From assembly GCA_964548365.1 (NCBI GenBank), contig CAZJRD010000009.1, forward strand, positions 12,857 to 76,856: a DNA stretch of 64,000 bases, read 5' to 3'. A model generated the notes under the pieces. That model was not told the origin of the DNA, did not search any database, and worked only from the letters and a program-made list of their open reading frames with translations. Positions 7,854 through 15,866 of the stretch are shown piece by piece; within the stretch, counting starts at the first letter, position 1; each line of letters opens with the position of its first letter. The position numbers and the translations under genes were made by a program. The DNA is from B46-G9 sp964548365 (lineage in GTDB: Bacteria > Desulfobacterota > DSM-4660 > Desulfatiglandales > Desulfatiglandaceae).

Positions 7854-10499
7854 ATGGATTTCAGACAAATACGGCAGGAATTTTTTGACTATTTCTTATC
7901 CCGCGGTCACAAGCTCGTTCCCAGTTCCTCCCTGGTTCCCCGGGACGATCCAAGCCTGCTTTTTACCAATGCCGGCATGGTGCAATTCAAAGGGTTGTAC
8001 CTTGGAGAAGAGAAACGCGATTATACCCGGGCCGTCACTTCCCAGAAATGTGTCCGCGCAGGAGGAAAGCACAATGATCTTGAAAATGTCGGGTATACGG
8101 CCAGGCACCACACGTTTTTTGAGATGCTGGGGAATTTTTCTTTCGGGGATTACTTCAAAGAAGAAACCATTGAATGGGCTTGGGACTTCCTGACGCAAAA
8201 ATTCCGCCTCCCGGCGGAAAAGCTTTATGTGTCAGTGTATAAGGACGACGATGACGCATACAAAATCTGGAATGAGAAAATCGGTGTCCCTGCCGAGCGC
8301 ATTGTCCGCCTGGGGGAAAAAGACAACTTCTGGACAATGGGTGACACCGGCCCTTGCGGCCCGTGCTCGGAAATACTCATAGACCAGGGTCCCTCCATCG
8401 GCTGTGGACGGCCCGAGTGCGCTCCAGGTTGCGATTGCGACCGATACCTTGAAATCTGGAATCTGGTGTTTACCCAGTTTGACCGGAGTGGTGATGGCGT
8501 GCTTTCACCCCTTCCCAGGCCCAATATCGATACAGGGATGGGTCTTGAGAGGATAGCGGCCGTGGTTCAGGGCGTTACCTCCAACTATGAGACCGATCTC
8601 TTCAAAATGATCATCTCCAAGATCGAAGAGATTTGCGGGAAAGGGTACGGAGAAAACACGCGCCAGGATGTTTCTTTTCGCGTTATCTCCGATCATGCCC
8701 GTGCGGCGGCCTTCCTGATCGGCGACGGGGTTATGCCGTCTAATGACGGACGCGGATATGTTTTGAGGAGGATTATCCGCCGTGCCATCCGCTTCGGACA
8801 ACTTCTCGGGATGGAACACCCCTTTCTCCACCGGATTTGTGAAAAAGTGATTAAAATCATGGGGCCTGATTATGGTGAACTCATCCAGTCAAAAAGCCTG
8901 ATCGAGGGGCTGGTCCACAATGAGGAAAAGCGGTTTGCCGACACCCTTCATTATGGACTCAAGGTCCTGAACGACGAGATTGAAAGCCTGCGGGCAAAGG
9001 GACAAACGAATATTTCAGGAGAGGTGGCCTTCAAGCTCTACGACACGTATGGTCTTTCCTTTGACATTGTACAGGACGTGGCCAGGGAAGAGGGGTTGAC
9101 CGTTGATGCGAAGGCATTTAATGGGGCCATGGCGCAGCGGCGCGCCCTTTCCCAGGAATCGTGGAAGGGGAGCGGTGAGGAAATAATCCCGGAAGCATAC
9201 AAGAAGCTCCTGGCGGACGGAGTGACCTCCCGGTTCCTGGGGTACGAGTGTCTGCGCTCAAAGGCCCACATTATCGCGATCTTTCTCGAAGGTAAGGATG
9301 GGGGGAAGGTGGAACCCGGAGCTGAAGCCGAAATAGTGCTGGACCAGACCCCTTTTTATGGAGAAGCAGGCGGACAGGTTGGCGATACCGGCTGGATCCT
9401 TGACGGCGCCACCCGGTTCCGGGTGAAAAATACCTTGAAATTCGGTCACAACCTGGCCGTGCATGTGGGAACATTGGAATCAGGTGTTTTGGCCCCACAT
9501 CTGGAGGTGGAAGCCCAGGTGGATGAAGAGAAGCGGTTGGCGAAGGCCCGGAATCATTCGGCAACACACCTCCTCCATGCCGCGCTCAGGGAGATCCTGG
9601 GAGATCATGTGAAACAAGCTGGATCTCGCGTCTCCCATGAACGGTTTCGATTTGATTTCAGTCATTTCAAGCCGGTACGCCAGGAAGATCTCAAGGAGGT
9701 TGAGCTCATAGTCAATCGCCACATACGGGAAAACGTGGTCGTGCAGACACAGGTCATGGCCAGGGAAGAAGCCATGCAAACAGGGGCCATGGCTATTTTT
9801 GAAGAAAGATACGGAGACAATGTCAGGGTGGTATCCATGGGGGATGGAATCAGCCGGGAACTCTGTGGTGGGACCCATATCCAGCGGACAGGAGATATTG
9901 GGCTTTTTCGTGTTGTGAGTGAGGCTGGCGTTGCTGCAAATGTCCGCCGGATTGAGGCCATGACCGGAGAGGCAGCCCTTCGCCATGACTTGGAGCAGGA
10001 GATACTGTTGAAATCATCCGCCTCGCTGTTGAAGGCTGCCTCACAGCAACTCCCTGAGAGACTGGAGCACCTGCTCCAGGACCTGAAGGACAAGGAGCGG
10101 GAAATTGAGCAACTCAAGGCCAGGCTCCTCACCCAGAAATCTGAGGATTTTATGGTTGGAGTCAAAGACGTTGCAGGGGTAAAGGTCCTGGCACAGAAAT
10201 TTGAGGCAGATTCCCCTGCGGAGCTCCGGGATGCCGCAGACAGAATCAAGGATAAGCTCGGGTCGGGGATTGTCCTGCTCGGGGCCAACCGGGAAGGCAA
10301 GGCCATGCTCGCCTGCATGGTGACAAAAGATCTCGTGGGCCGCTTCAAGGCAGGTGATATCATCCGCGAATTGTCGGCCGTTGTCGGGGGAAAAGGGGGC
10401 GGTCGACCCGATATGGCTCAGGGCGGGGGAAATAATCCCGAGAACCTGGAAAAGGCCTTTTCCAGATTCTATGATATCGTTTCTCTTGCATCTTCATAA
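7854..10499 (+). CDS. alaS: Alanyl-tRNA synthetase
   Basis: 881 residues with the full domain set. The N-terminal class II catalytic core shows SLLFTNAGMVQFK, the GRPECAPGC zinc-like segment and NIDTGMGLERI. The editing domain carries NHSATHLLHAAL and the CGGTH motif, the zinc ligands that clear mischarged Ser- and Gly-tRNA(Ala). The C-Ala domain ends with GGKGGGRPDMAQGGG, the glycine-rich tRNA-contacting segment. It charges tRNA(Ala) in the cytoplasm. It follows recA by 70 bases and may share its transcript. The ribosome site (AGGAAAA) is weak. Nothing is truncated. Confidence 0.97.
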   Translation: MDFRQIRQEFFDYFLSRGHKLVPSSSLVPRDDPSLLFTNAGMVQFKGLYLGEEKRDYTRAVTSQKCVRAGGKHNDLENVGYTARHHTFFEMLGNFSFGDYFKEETIEWAWDFLTQKFRLPAEKLYVSVYKDDDDAYKIWNEKIGVPAERIVRLGEKDNFWTMGDTGPCGPCSEILIDQGPSIGCGRPECAPGCDCDRYLEIWNLVFTQFDRSGDGVLSPLPRPNIDTGMGLERIAAVVQGVTSNYETDLFKMIISKIEEICGKGYGENTRQDVSFRVISDHARAAAFLIGDGVMPSNDGRGYVLRRIIRRAIRFGQLLGMEHPFLHRICEKVIKIMGPDYGELIQSKSLIEGLVHNEEKRFADTLHYGLKVLNDEIESLRAKGQTNISGEVAFKLYDTYGLSFDIVQDVAREEGLTVDAKAFNGAMAQRRALSQESWKGSGEEIIPEAYKKLLADGVTSRFLGYECLRSKAHIIAIFLEGKDGGKVEPGAEAEIVLDQTPFYGEAGGQVGDTGWILDGATRFRVKNTLKFGHNLAVHVGTLESGVLAPHLEVEAQVDEEKRLAKARNHSATHLLHAALREILGDHVKQAGSRVSHERFRFDFSHFKPVRQEDLKEVELIVNRHIRENVVVQTQVMAREEAMQTGAMAIFEERYGDNVRVVSMGDGISRELCGGTHIQRTGDIGLFRVVSEAGVAANVRRIEAMTGEAALRHDLEQEILLKSSASLLKAASQQLPERLEHLLQDLKDKEREIEQLKARLLTQKSEDFMVGVKDVAGVKVLAQKFEADSPAELRDAADRIKDKLGSGIVLLGANREGKAMLACMVTKDLVGRFKAGDIIRELSAVVGGKGGGRPDMAQGGGNNPENLEKAFSRFYDIVSLASS

Positions 10500-10990
10500 C
10501 TCCTTGGAAAACACGTTAGCCGTTGCCCTTTACCACCTTGCTCTAATTGCACCACTCGCAGGCGCAATAAGGATGAGGGAGGGCCAGGGCGTTCCTTTCT
10601 GGCGGAAATATACTGCGCCCCAGGTTATGGAACGGCGCGCATATTCTGCAAGGAGGCCTGAAGAATATCAATAGAACTAGCCAGTGTTCGGGAACGCCGT
10701 CCGGTGCGCCCGGCTGGGGCGTAGGTATCTTGAGAGCCGCACATAATTCGCACCGGCGTTCCTGATATTGCCCTTTCAGAAACGAACCCCCTGTCCCTCC
10801 CTTGTGCACATCCCATAGCTCGGCGACATAAAAGAACGCTGCTTACTCACAAAGAACAAGGTTTGCGGCAGAAAAGGGGCAAGTCGTGATGACCCATCGT
10901 GCTCGAAAAAAGACTGCTGGGGCCCTTCACCACGCATCTTTAGAGAACCGTCTTGGAAAAATTGAATGGGGAAGATAATCTATTTGGGGG
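10500..10990. other. Gene-free spacer alaS-bamD, largely a repeat element
   Basis: No gene is supported in this 490-base gap between convergent alaS and bamD. Most of it (about 10576-10943) is a copy of the compound inverted-repeat family also found at 25.99-26.87 kb, listed separately. Confidence 0.7.
10576..10943. repeat. Compound inverted-repeat element, copy A
   Basis: Arms at 10576-10601 (AGGGAGGGCCAGGGCGTTCC...) and 10777-10802 are inverted copies of 26 bases with about three mismatches. Inside, a second inverted pair (GGAACGCC...GGTGCG at 10691-10708 and CGCACCGGCGTTCC at 10749-10762) suggests a nested hairpin. A short tail to about 10943, ending CCCTTCACCAC, also matches the copies near 26 kb. 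Aligned against copy B in its one shared open frame, most base differences change the amino acid, so it is not a conserved protein. Confidence 0.75.
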
Positions 10991-10991
10991 A

Positions 10992-11687
10992 TTATTTCTT
11001 GGCGAGTTTTTTTTCACATCTCCCGAGATACTCCAGGGCCTCATAGTACTGGCCCACATCGGGATAATGTTCAATGGCATAACGAAAACGACCGGCAGCT
11101 GCACGATATTTTTTCATTTTGAAATAGAACTGCCCCACATAGAGCTCATGCTGAGCCAAGTCCATGTAACACCTGCGAATCTTCATGCGCGCCCGCGCCG
11201 CATAGACACTCTTCGGGAACCGCTTTACCAGGCGGCCGAAATCTTCCTTTGCCCTCATGGAGTGCATCTGATCTCGATCGATACTCTTCATTTGTTTGAA
11301 ATGGCACATGCCCTCACGGTAGATCACATAGGGGATGCTTGGGTTCTTCGGGTGCAGTTTCTCAAAGTCCTTATATGCGTCATAGGCTTCATCGTAGGAA
11401 GACTGCATGAAGAGGGTGTCGGCCATTTTCATCTCTGCCACGATCGCGAATTTGCTGTATGGATACCTGTCCTTTATCTTTTGAAACGCCTCAGTCGCCG
11501 CTTTATAGTATCCCCTGCCAAGATCTTCCATTGCCTGCTCCATCAGCTCAGAAGGGGGTTTTTCCTCTTCTTTTCCAAGCAGCCATTCCAGCGGAGCACA
11601 GCTGTTCAGAAGGAGTGCTCCGCCCAAAAGGCATAGGAGCCCCAAGAAATAGGAACGAACAAATTTTTTGTGCTTGAATATGCCCAT
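10992..11687 (-). CDS. bamD: Outer-membrane assembly lipoprotein BamD
   Basis: 231 residues. A lipoprotein signal peptide (hydrophobic run LLGLLCLLGGALLL ending in the lipobox LNSC) is followed by tetratricopeptide-like helices: YYKAATEAFQKIKDRYPYSKF, YDEAYDAYKDFEKLHPKNP and YRAAAGRFRYAIEHYPD. This matches the BamD/YfiO family, which sits on the inner face of the outer membrane and works with BamA to insert beta-barrel proteins. It stands alone here, with convergent alaS on one side. A long open frame on the opposite strand (10953-11636) is its shadow. Confidence 0.9.
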   Translation of the reverse strand: MGIFKHKKFVRSYFLGLLCLLGGALLLNSCAPLEWLLGKEEEKPPSELMEQAMEDLGRGYYKAATEAFQKIKDRYPYSKFAIVAEMKMADTLFMQSSYDEAYDAYKDFEKLHPKNPSIPYVIYREGMCHFKQMKSIDRDQMHSMRAKEDFGRLVKRFPKSVYAARARMKIRRCYMDLAQHELYVGQFYFKMKKYRAAAGRFRYAIEHYPDVGQYYEALEYLGRCEKKLAKK

Positions 11688-11704
11688 ATACTTCCTGCCG
11701 ACCG

Positions 11705-11854
11705 CCTAGGAGACTGTCCGAGAATGCCCTCTTTCCCAATCTCTGCGTTACGCCAAATAAATTATCCTCAGAATATCAATCATATGCCTGCGGCAATTTT
11801 TTTGGCAAGCCTTGATGTTGGAAAAAATTGCTATTATCGGACAAGCTCCTAAGG
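11705..11854. repeat. MITE-like inverted-repeat element (family 2, copy a)
   Basis: About 150 bases bounded by inverted arms at 11705-11725 (TAGGAGACTGTCCGAGAAT) and 11833-11854 (complement TTAGGAGCTTGTCCGATAAT). The interior, read on the minus strand, contains CCGCAGG, a run of ATATT/GAGGAT and TAACGCAGAGATTGGG, which recur in the same order at 36682-36780. No open frame; it lies between bamD and the trxA terminator. Confidence 0.7.
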
Positions 11855-11860
11855 GAACAG

Positions 11861-11890
11861 AAAAGCCCCACCCTCTTACAACAACGGGGC
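11861..11890 (-). terminator. Probable terminator of the trxA operon
   Basis: On the minus strand GCCCC (11890-11886) pairs with GGGGC (11869-11865) across a 16-base loop and is followed by TTTTCTGTT. It lies about 55 bases past the trxA stop. The stem is short, so strength is uncertain. Confidence 0.45.
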
Positions 11891-11945
11891 CATATTTACC
11901 TCAGATGTCGCCTCCCGCGCAATAAAACTGCACCCCCGGATAAAT

Positions 11946-12269
11946 CTAGAGGAGCTTTTTCATTTCCGCTTCTATATGACTCTTGGGGTAGGCTCCAATG
12001 ATGGTCTGGGCCACCTCTCCATTCTTAAAAAGAATCAATGTCGGGATGTTTCTGATGCCAAAACGTGCCGGTGTGCCTCTGTTCTGATCAACGTCCATCT
12101 TCGCTATTTTGATCTTTCCCTTATACTCACCGGCTAACTCGGCTACAGTCGGCCCGACCATTTTACAGGGACCGCACCATTCAGCCCAAAAATCAACCAT
12201 GGCGGGAATATCTGACTGCATGATTTCTTCATCAAAAGTGTCGTCCGTTACTTCCAAGACATCAGCCAT
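11946..12269 (-). CDS. trxA: Thioredoxin
   Basis: 107 residues with the redox motif WAEWCGPCK at about residues 28-36 and the cis-proline loop NIPTLILFKNG. It reduces protein disulfides in the cytoplasm, usually recharged by thioredoxin reductase (not in this window). AAGGAG lies six to eight bases before the ATG. It is the last gene of a leftward group with a 60-residue protein and a rhodanese-like protein, which hints at a shared role in sulfur or thiol chemistry. Confidence 0.95.
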   Translation of the reverse strand: MADVLEVTDDTFDEEIMQSDIPAMVDFWAEWCGPCKMVGPTVAELAGEYKGKIKIAKMDVDQNRGTPARFGIRNIPTLILFKNGEVAQTIIGAYPKSHIEAEMKKLL

Positions 12270-12301
12270 GCTACTACTCCTTTTCCTTCAACAGGGAGGG
12301 C

Positions 12302-12484
12302 CTACCCAGCCCCCTCCTCTATCAGTTTCTTCAAATTATTGATAAGGGTTACCGGGACAGGCCCGGACTGGGCATAAAGCTTCAGGATGTCGTTCGAAAC
12401 TTTGACCTTCTCTTCCACCACATCCCAGCCAATCTTTTTTTCTTCAATCTGATCCATCAATTGGATAAGGTCTGCTGATTCCAT
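12302..12484 (-). CDS. Small conserved-looking protein, unknown function
   Basis: 60 residues, not recognised as a named family. The sequence is predicted helical (QLMDQIEEKKIGWDVVEEK... then LINNLKKLIEE), with no cysteine and no membrane segment. A GGGAGAGG site lies 4-5 bases before the ATG. It sits 32 bases upstream of trxA and 15 bases downstream of the rhodanese-like gene, in the same direction, so it is very likely a real operon member. A function in thiol metabolism would only be a guess from position. Confidence 0.7.
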   Translation of the reverse strand: MESADLIQLMDQIEEKKIGWDVVEEKVKVSNDILKLYAQSGPVPVTLINNLKKLIEEGAG

Positions 12485-12499
12485 TCTTTTCCTCTCCCT

Positions 12500-13171
12500 T
12501 TATTTCTGCTTCGGTGCCAGGTCAGGCGGATAGATATATTTGGGATCCATTTGGTAGCTCCATGGAAGCCCCCACCATTGCCACCCGTAATGACGCCTGA
12601 GACCAAAACCGATCACCTTGTTTCTTCTCGCAAGCTGTCTATAAAACTTGTCACGATTACTATCCTGAAACGTGGGAAACGGTGGCCCTTCAAAACCATC
12701 TTCCACATCATAGACATTCTTGAAGCCTGCTTCCACCAGGTCCTTTGCAGCAAGGGCGCTCCGCGTGCCGTCCCGGGAAATGACAAGAAGGTTGTCCGTC
12801 TTCTTGAATAGTTTCACAATTTCTTCCAAAAAATGCTTGTTCTTTTCACGAAAATTGTAGCTACATGCGCTGCCTTTTCTGACAAGTGTGTTGGAATAAA
12901 AGAGATAAGGGAAAAGATATGCCCCAACCGGATGGCCGACAAACTGATATTCGGCTCGTGTGCGTACGTCCAAAAGGTAGGTATCAGGCACAGTATTGAG
13001 CATGTCCTGAGCCTCGATACTCAGTATCTTTTTTATGCCCTGCACCTGTGCCTGGGCAGGCGGTGCACAAACAGAAACAAGAAAAAAGAGAAACGCCGCC
13101 AAAAGCGGCAGTCCCCTCTTCCAATCAGATGTCCAGTTCACGAGGGTTTTTTCTTTCCCCATTGTCTGCAT
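12500..13171 (-). CDS. Exported rhodanese-like protein with Ser in place of catalytic Cys
   Basis: About 223 residues. A signal peptide (LPLLAAFLFFLVSVCAPPAQAQ) precedes one rhodanese-like domain with DTYLLDVRTRAEYQFVGHPVGA. The active-site loop reads VISRDGTRSALAA: where active rhodaneses have Cys at the first loop position, this protein has Ser, so sulfur transfer by the usual persulfide is unlikely. The C-terminal 60 residues are rich in aromatic and basic residues (GLRRHYGWQWWGLPWSY). Starts at 13171 and 13162 are both possible; a TTG at 13195 is less likely. It heads the small protein-trxA group and is probably periplasmic. Confidence 0.75.
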   Translation of the reverse strand: MQTMGKEKTLVNWTSDWKRGLPLLAAFLFFLVSVCAPPAQAQVQGIKKILSIEAQDMLNTVPDTYLLDVRTRAEYQFVGHPVGAYLFPYLFYSNTLVRKGSACSYNFREKNKHFLEEIVKLFKKTDNLLVISRDGTRSALAAKDLVEAGFKNVYDVEDGFEGPPFPTFQDSNRDKFYRQLARRNKVIGFGLRRHYGWQWWGLPWSYQMDPKYIYPPDLAPKQK

Positions 13172-13560
13172 TTCTCTAGCCTGGTGCTGATGCAATCATA
13201 AACGCTCTTCCATGGAGATAATGCTCGTGAACATCCATGGATTTTCTGATCATTTTTTCAAAAGTCATCGTATCCGCGATCGTGTCGAAGTTCTTCTGAT
13301 TTTTTTAATGCAGGGGAGAGGGCTTGTCAACGAAAAACATCCTTCAATCTGAAATCTCACGGCGTTGTGCATCTTTCCGCCGCGAAATCCTTCTTGACAG
13401 AAATTACAAGAAAACCTACCCTTTTGTGGTCTCTCAGGGGAGGATGCCTTTGGAAATCATCCAAGCGGGTACCCTGGGCAGTCGTACGAGCTTGTCGCTT
13501 TCTTCCGGCAATGAAATCCTGCTCCTGGAAGAGAGGGGAATTAAACGCAGGAGGAATACC
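13172..13560. other. Divergent intergenic region rhodanese-DUF362
   Basis: About 390 bases between divergent genes. The DUF362 frame is open upstream to a TTG at 13324, but that part shows no family similarity and the strong ribosome site sits at the internal ATG. No repeat or clear promoter was recognised. Confidence 0.5.
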
Positions 13561-14685
13561 ATGACAACGAGCGAGGTTTATTTTTCTGACCTCAGATCCT
13601 CAATGAAGAGAAATCTGCTAACGAAACTGGGAGAGCTCTTGGATAGTGCGGGGCTTGAAAATATTGTTTCTTCCAGGGATCTGGTCGCCTTAAAACTCCA
13701 TTTCGGTGAGAAAGGAAATACCGCCTTCATCCGCCCGGTATTCATCAGGCACATCGTGGACCAACTTCACTCCCTCGGCGCCTTTCCTTTTCTCACGGAC
13801 GCCAATACCCTGTACGCCGGGACAAGAGGCAACAGTGTTTCCCACTTGAAAACCGCCATTGAAAACGGGTTCGCCTTCTCGGTCGTCAACGCGCCGGTTA
13901 TTATTGCTGACGGCCTCCGCGGTGCAGCATATGCCTCAGTTCCCATAAACCAAGAACATGTCGAGATCGCTTACATCGGGAGAGAAATTGTCGAAGCGGA
14001 TGCGCTCATCAGCCTTGCTCACTTCAAGGGTCACGAACTCTCCGGTTTCGGCGGCACCATAAAGAATGTCGGCATGGGGTGTGCGGCCAGGAAAGGAAAA
14101 TTGCAGCAGCATTCCGATCTCAGCCCCAAGGTCAAGGCAAAAAAATGCGTTGGGTGCGGGGAATGCGTTGCCCACTGTTCCCATGAGGCCATCTCCCTCT
14201 CGGACGAAAAGAAGGCCATCATCAATCCTGAAAAATGTGTTGGGTGCGGGGAATGTATCCTGATCTGTCCCAATGGCGCCATTGATATCCAATGGAGTAA
14301 GGATATTGCCATTTTTCAAGAAAAAATGGCTGAATACACTTTTGCAGTCCTGAAAAACAAGCGGGAAAAATCGCTGTTCATAAACTTCATAACGCAGGTT
14401 TCCCCAGCATGCGATTGCTACGGCCACAATGACGCTCCTATTGTTCCGGACATCGGGATTGTGGCTTCCACGGACCCTGTTGCCATTGACCAGGCATCAG
14501 TCGACCTCGTCAACCGACATGACCCGGCGCAGGGTTCCTGTATTTCAGGGCGCGTGAAGACCGGGGAAGACAAGTTCAGGGCCCTCTATCCCAAGATTGA
14601 CTGGAGTATTCAATTGGACCATGCGGAAAAAATAGGCCTCGGCACTCGAAAATACGAGCTCATCAGCCTCGAAAAGAAAAAGTAA
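13561..14685 (+). CDS. DUF362 protein with 2x[4Fe-4S] ferredoxin insert
   Basis: 374 residues. The N-terminal DUF362 part shows LVALKLHFGEKGNTAFIRP, LTDANTLYAGTRGNS and FKGHELSGFGGTIKNVGMG. Two back-to-back ferredoxin motifs follow, CVGCGECVAHC and CVGCGECILIC, each completed by a later Cys/Pro, so two 4Fe-4S clusters are expected. The C-terminal part ends in DIGIVASTDPVAIDQASVDLV. Proteins of this type are common in anaerobes and are thought to be redox carriers or maturases; no substrate is proven. AGGAGG lies six bases before the ATG at 13561, which decides the start. Confidence 0.88.
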   Translation: MTTSEVYFSDLRSSMKRNLLTKLGELLDSAGLENIVSSRDLVALKLHFGEKGNTAFIRPVFIRHIVDQLHSLGAFPFLTDANTLYAGTRGNSVSHLKTAIENGFAFSVVNAPVIIADGLRGAAYASVPINQEHVEIAYIGREIVEADALISLAHFKGHELSGFGGTIKNVGMGCAARKGKLQQHSDLSPKVKAKKCVGCGECVAHCSHEAISLSDEKKAIINPEKCVGCGECILICPNGAIDIQWSKDIAIFQEKMAEYTFAVLKNKREKSLFINFITQVSPACDCYGHNDAPIVPDIGIVASTDPVAIDQASVDLVNRHDPAQGSCISGRVKTGEDKFRALYPKIDWSIQLDHAEKIGLGTRKYELISLEKKK

Positions 14686-14777
14686 GAAATCCCGGCCTGC
14701 GGCTAACGCTTTATTTTTCTGTATAAAGATGCTAAAAAAGGCAGTATCTGAATCATAATCAAGAGAAGGAGTATGCA

Positions 14778-15854
14778 ATGGAAATCACGATAACATCCGC
14801 ACCACCGGATCAACTCAAGAAAAGGCCCGCTGACGAATCCCAGCTTGGTTTTGGGGACATCTTTACCGATCACATGTTCATCGCGAACTATGAATCCGGA
14901 AAAGGCTGGTTCGATCCCCGTATTGAGCCGTATGGTGACATCCACCTGGATCCCGCGGCCATGGGACTCCACTATGGCCAGGAGATCTTTGAAGGATTGA
15001 AGGCCTACCGGGGAAAAGATAATGGAATATATCTCTTTCGTGCCAGGGATAACTGCGCCAGGCTCAACCGTTCTGCCACAAGACTGTGCATGCCCGAAGT
15101 GGATCTTGACCTGTTCATGGAAGGGATGACAAAACTCATCCTTCTGGACAAGGAATGGGTCCCACGGACTGAAGGAACGTCCCTCTACATCAGACCCATC
15201 ATGCTCGCCACAGAGCCGCATCTTGGGGTAAGGCCTTCCCGCACATACATCTTCTATGTCATCATCGGCCCGGTGGGGGCCTATTACAAGGAAGGATTGA
15301 ACCCTGTAAAGATTTACGTGGAAGATCAGTACATCCGGGCCGCTCTCGGAGGAACCGGCGAAGCCAAGACCGCCGGGAACTACGCCGCAAGCCTTCTCGC
15401 CACGGAACTGGCAATGGAAAAAGGGTTCACCCAGGTCTTGTGGCTCGATGCTGTGGAAAAAAAGTATGTGGAAGAAGTGGGAACCATGAATATGTTTTTC
15501 GTGATCGGCGATGAAATCATCACCGCTCCCCTGAATGGAAGCATCCTCCCGGGTATCACCCGTGACTCGGTTATCCATATCCTGAAAGACTGGGGGCTCA
15601 CGGTTTCGGAGCGATCACTGAGCATCGATGAAGTGATTTCCGCTGCCGAGTCCGAGAACCTGAAAGAGGCGTTCGGCAGCGGCACCGCCGCGGTCATCTC
15701 TCCAGTGGGACAGATTACCTTCAAGGGGAAAGACTATGTGGTAGCCGGCGGAAAAATGGGGGACCTCTCGCTGAGGCTCTATGACGAGATCACCGCTCTC
15801 CAGTATGCCGGCAAGCCCGACCCGTATGGGTGGGTTGAACGGATAGGTGAGTAG
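14778..15854 (+). CDS. ilvE: Branched-chain amino acid aminotransferase
   Basis: 358 residues of fold-type IV PLP enzyme, the longer eukaryote-like BCAT form. Visible motifs: LHYGQEIFEGLKAYRG, TSLYIRPIMLATEPHLGV, the PLP-lysine segment GEAKTAGNYAASLLA with Lys at about 197, and KYVEEVGTMNMFFV. It interconverts Leu, Ile and Val with their keto acids using 2-oxoglutarate/glutamate. An AGAAGGAG site precedes the ATG. mtnA follows 12 bases downstream in the same direction; in the methionine salvage pathway the last step is a transamination often done by such enzymes, so the pair is functionally plausible. Confidence 0.93.
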   Translation: MEITITSAPPDQLKKRPADESQLGFGDIFTDHMFIANYESGKGWFDPRIEPYGDIHLDPAAMGLHYGQEIFEGLKAYRGKDNGIYLFRARDNCARLNRSATRLCMPEVDLDLFMEGMTKLILLDKEWVPRTEGTSLYIRPIMLATEPHLGVRPSRTYIFYVIIGPVGAYYKEGLNPVKIYVEDQYIRAALGGTGEAKTAGNYAASLLATELAMEKGFTQVLWLDAVEKKYVEEVGTMNMFFVIGDEIITAPLNGSILPGITRDSVIHILKDWGLTVSERSLSIDEVISAAESENLKEAFGSGTAAVISPVGQITFKGKDYVVAGGKMGDLSLRLYDEITALQYAGKPDPYGWVERIGE

Positions 15855-15866
15855 CGAGGGCCCTGT

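Noticed and set aside
10953..11636. 227-residue open frame on the plus strand
   Set aside because: It is the antisense shadow of bamD, which has a lipobox and TPR-like repeats.
13324..13560. N-terminal extension of the DUF362 protein from TTG
   Set aside because: AGGAGG before the ATG at 13561 and the onset of family similarity there make the upstream part an open but untranslated stretch.
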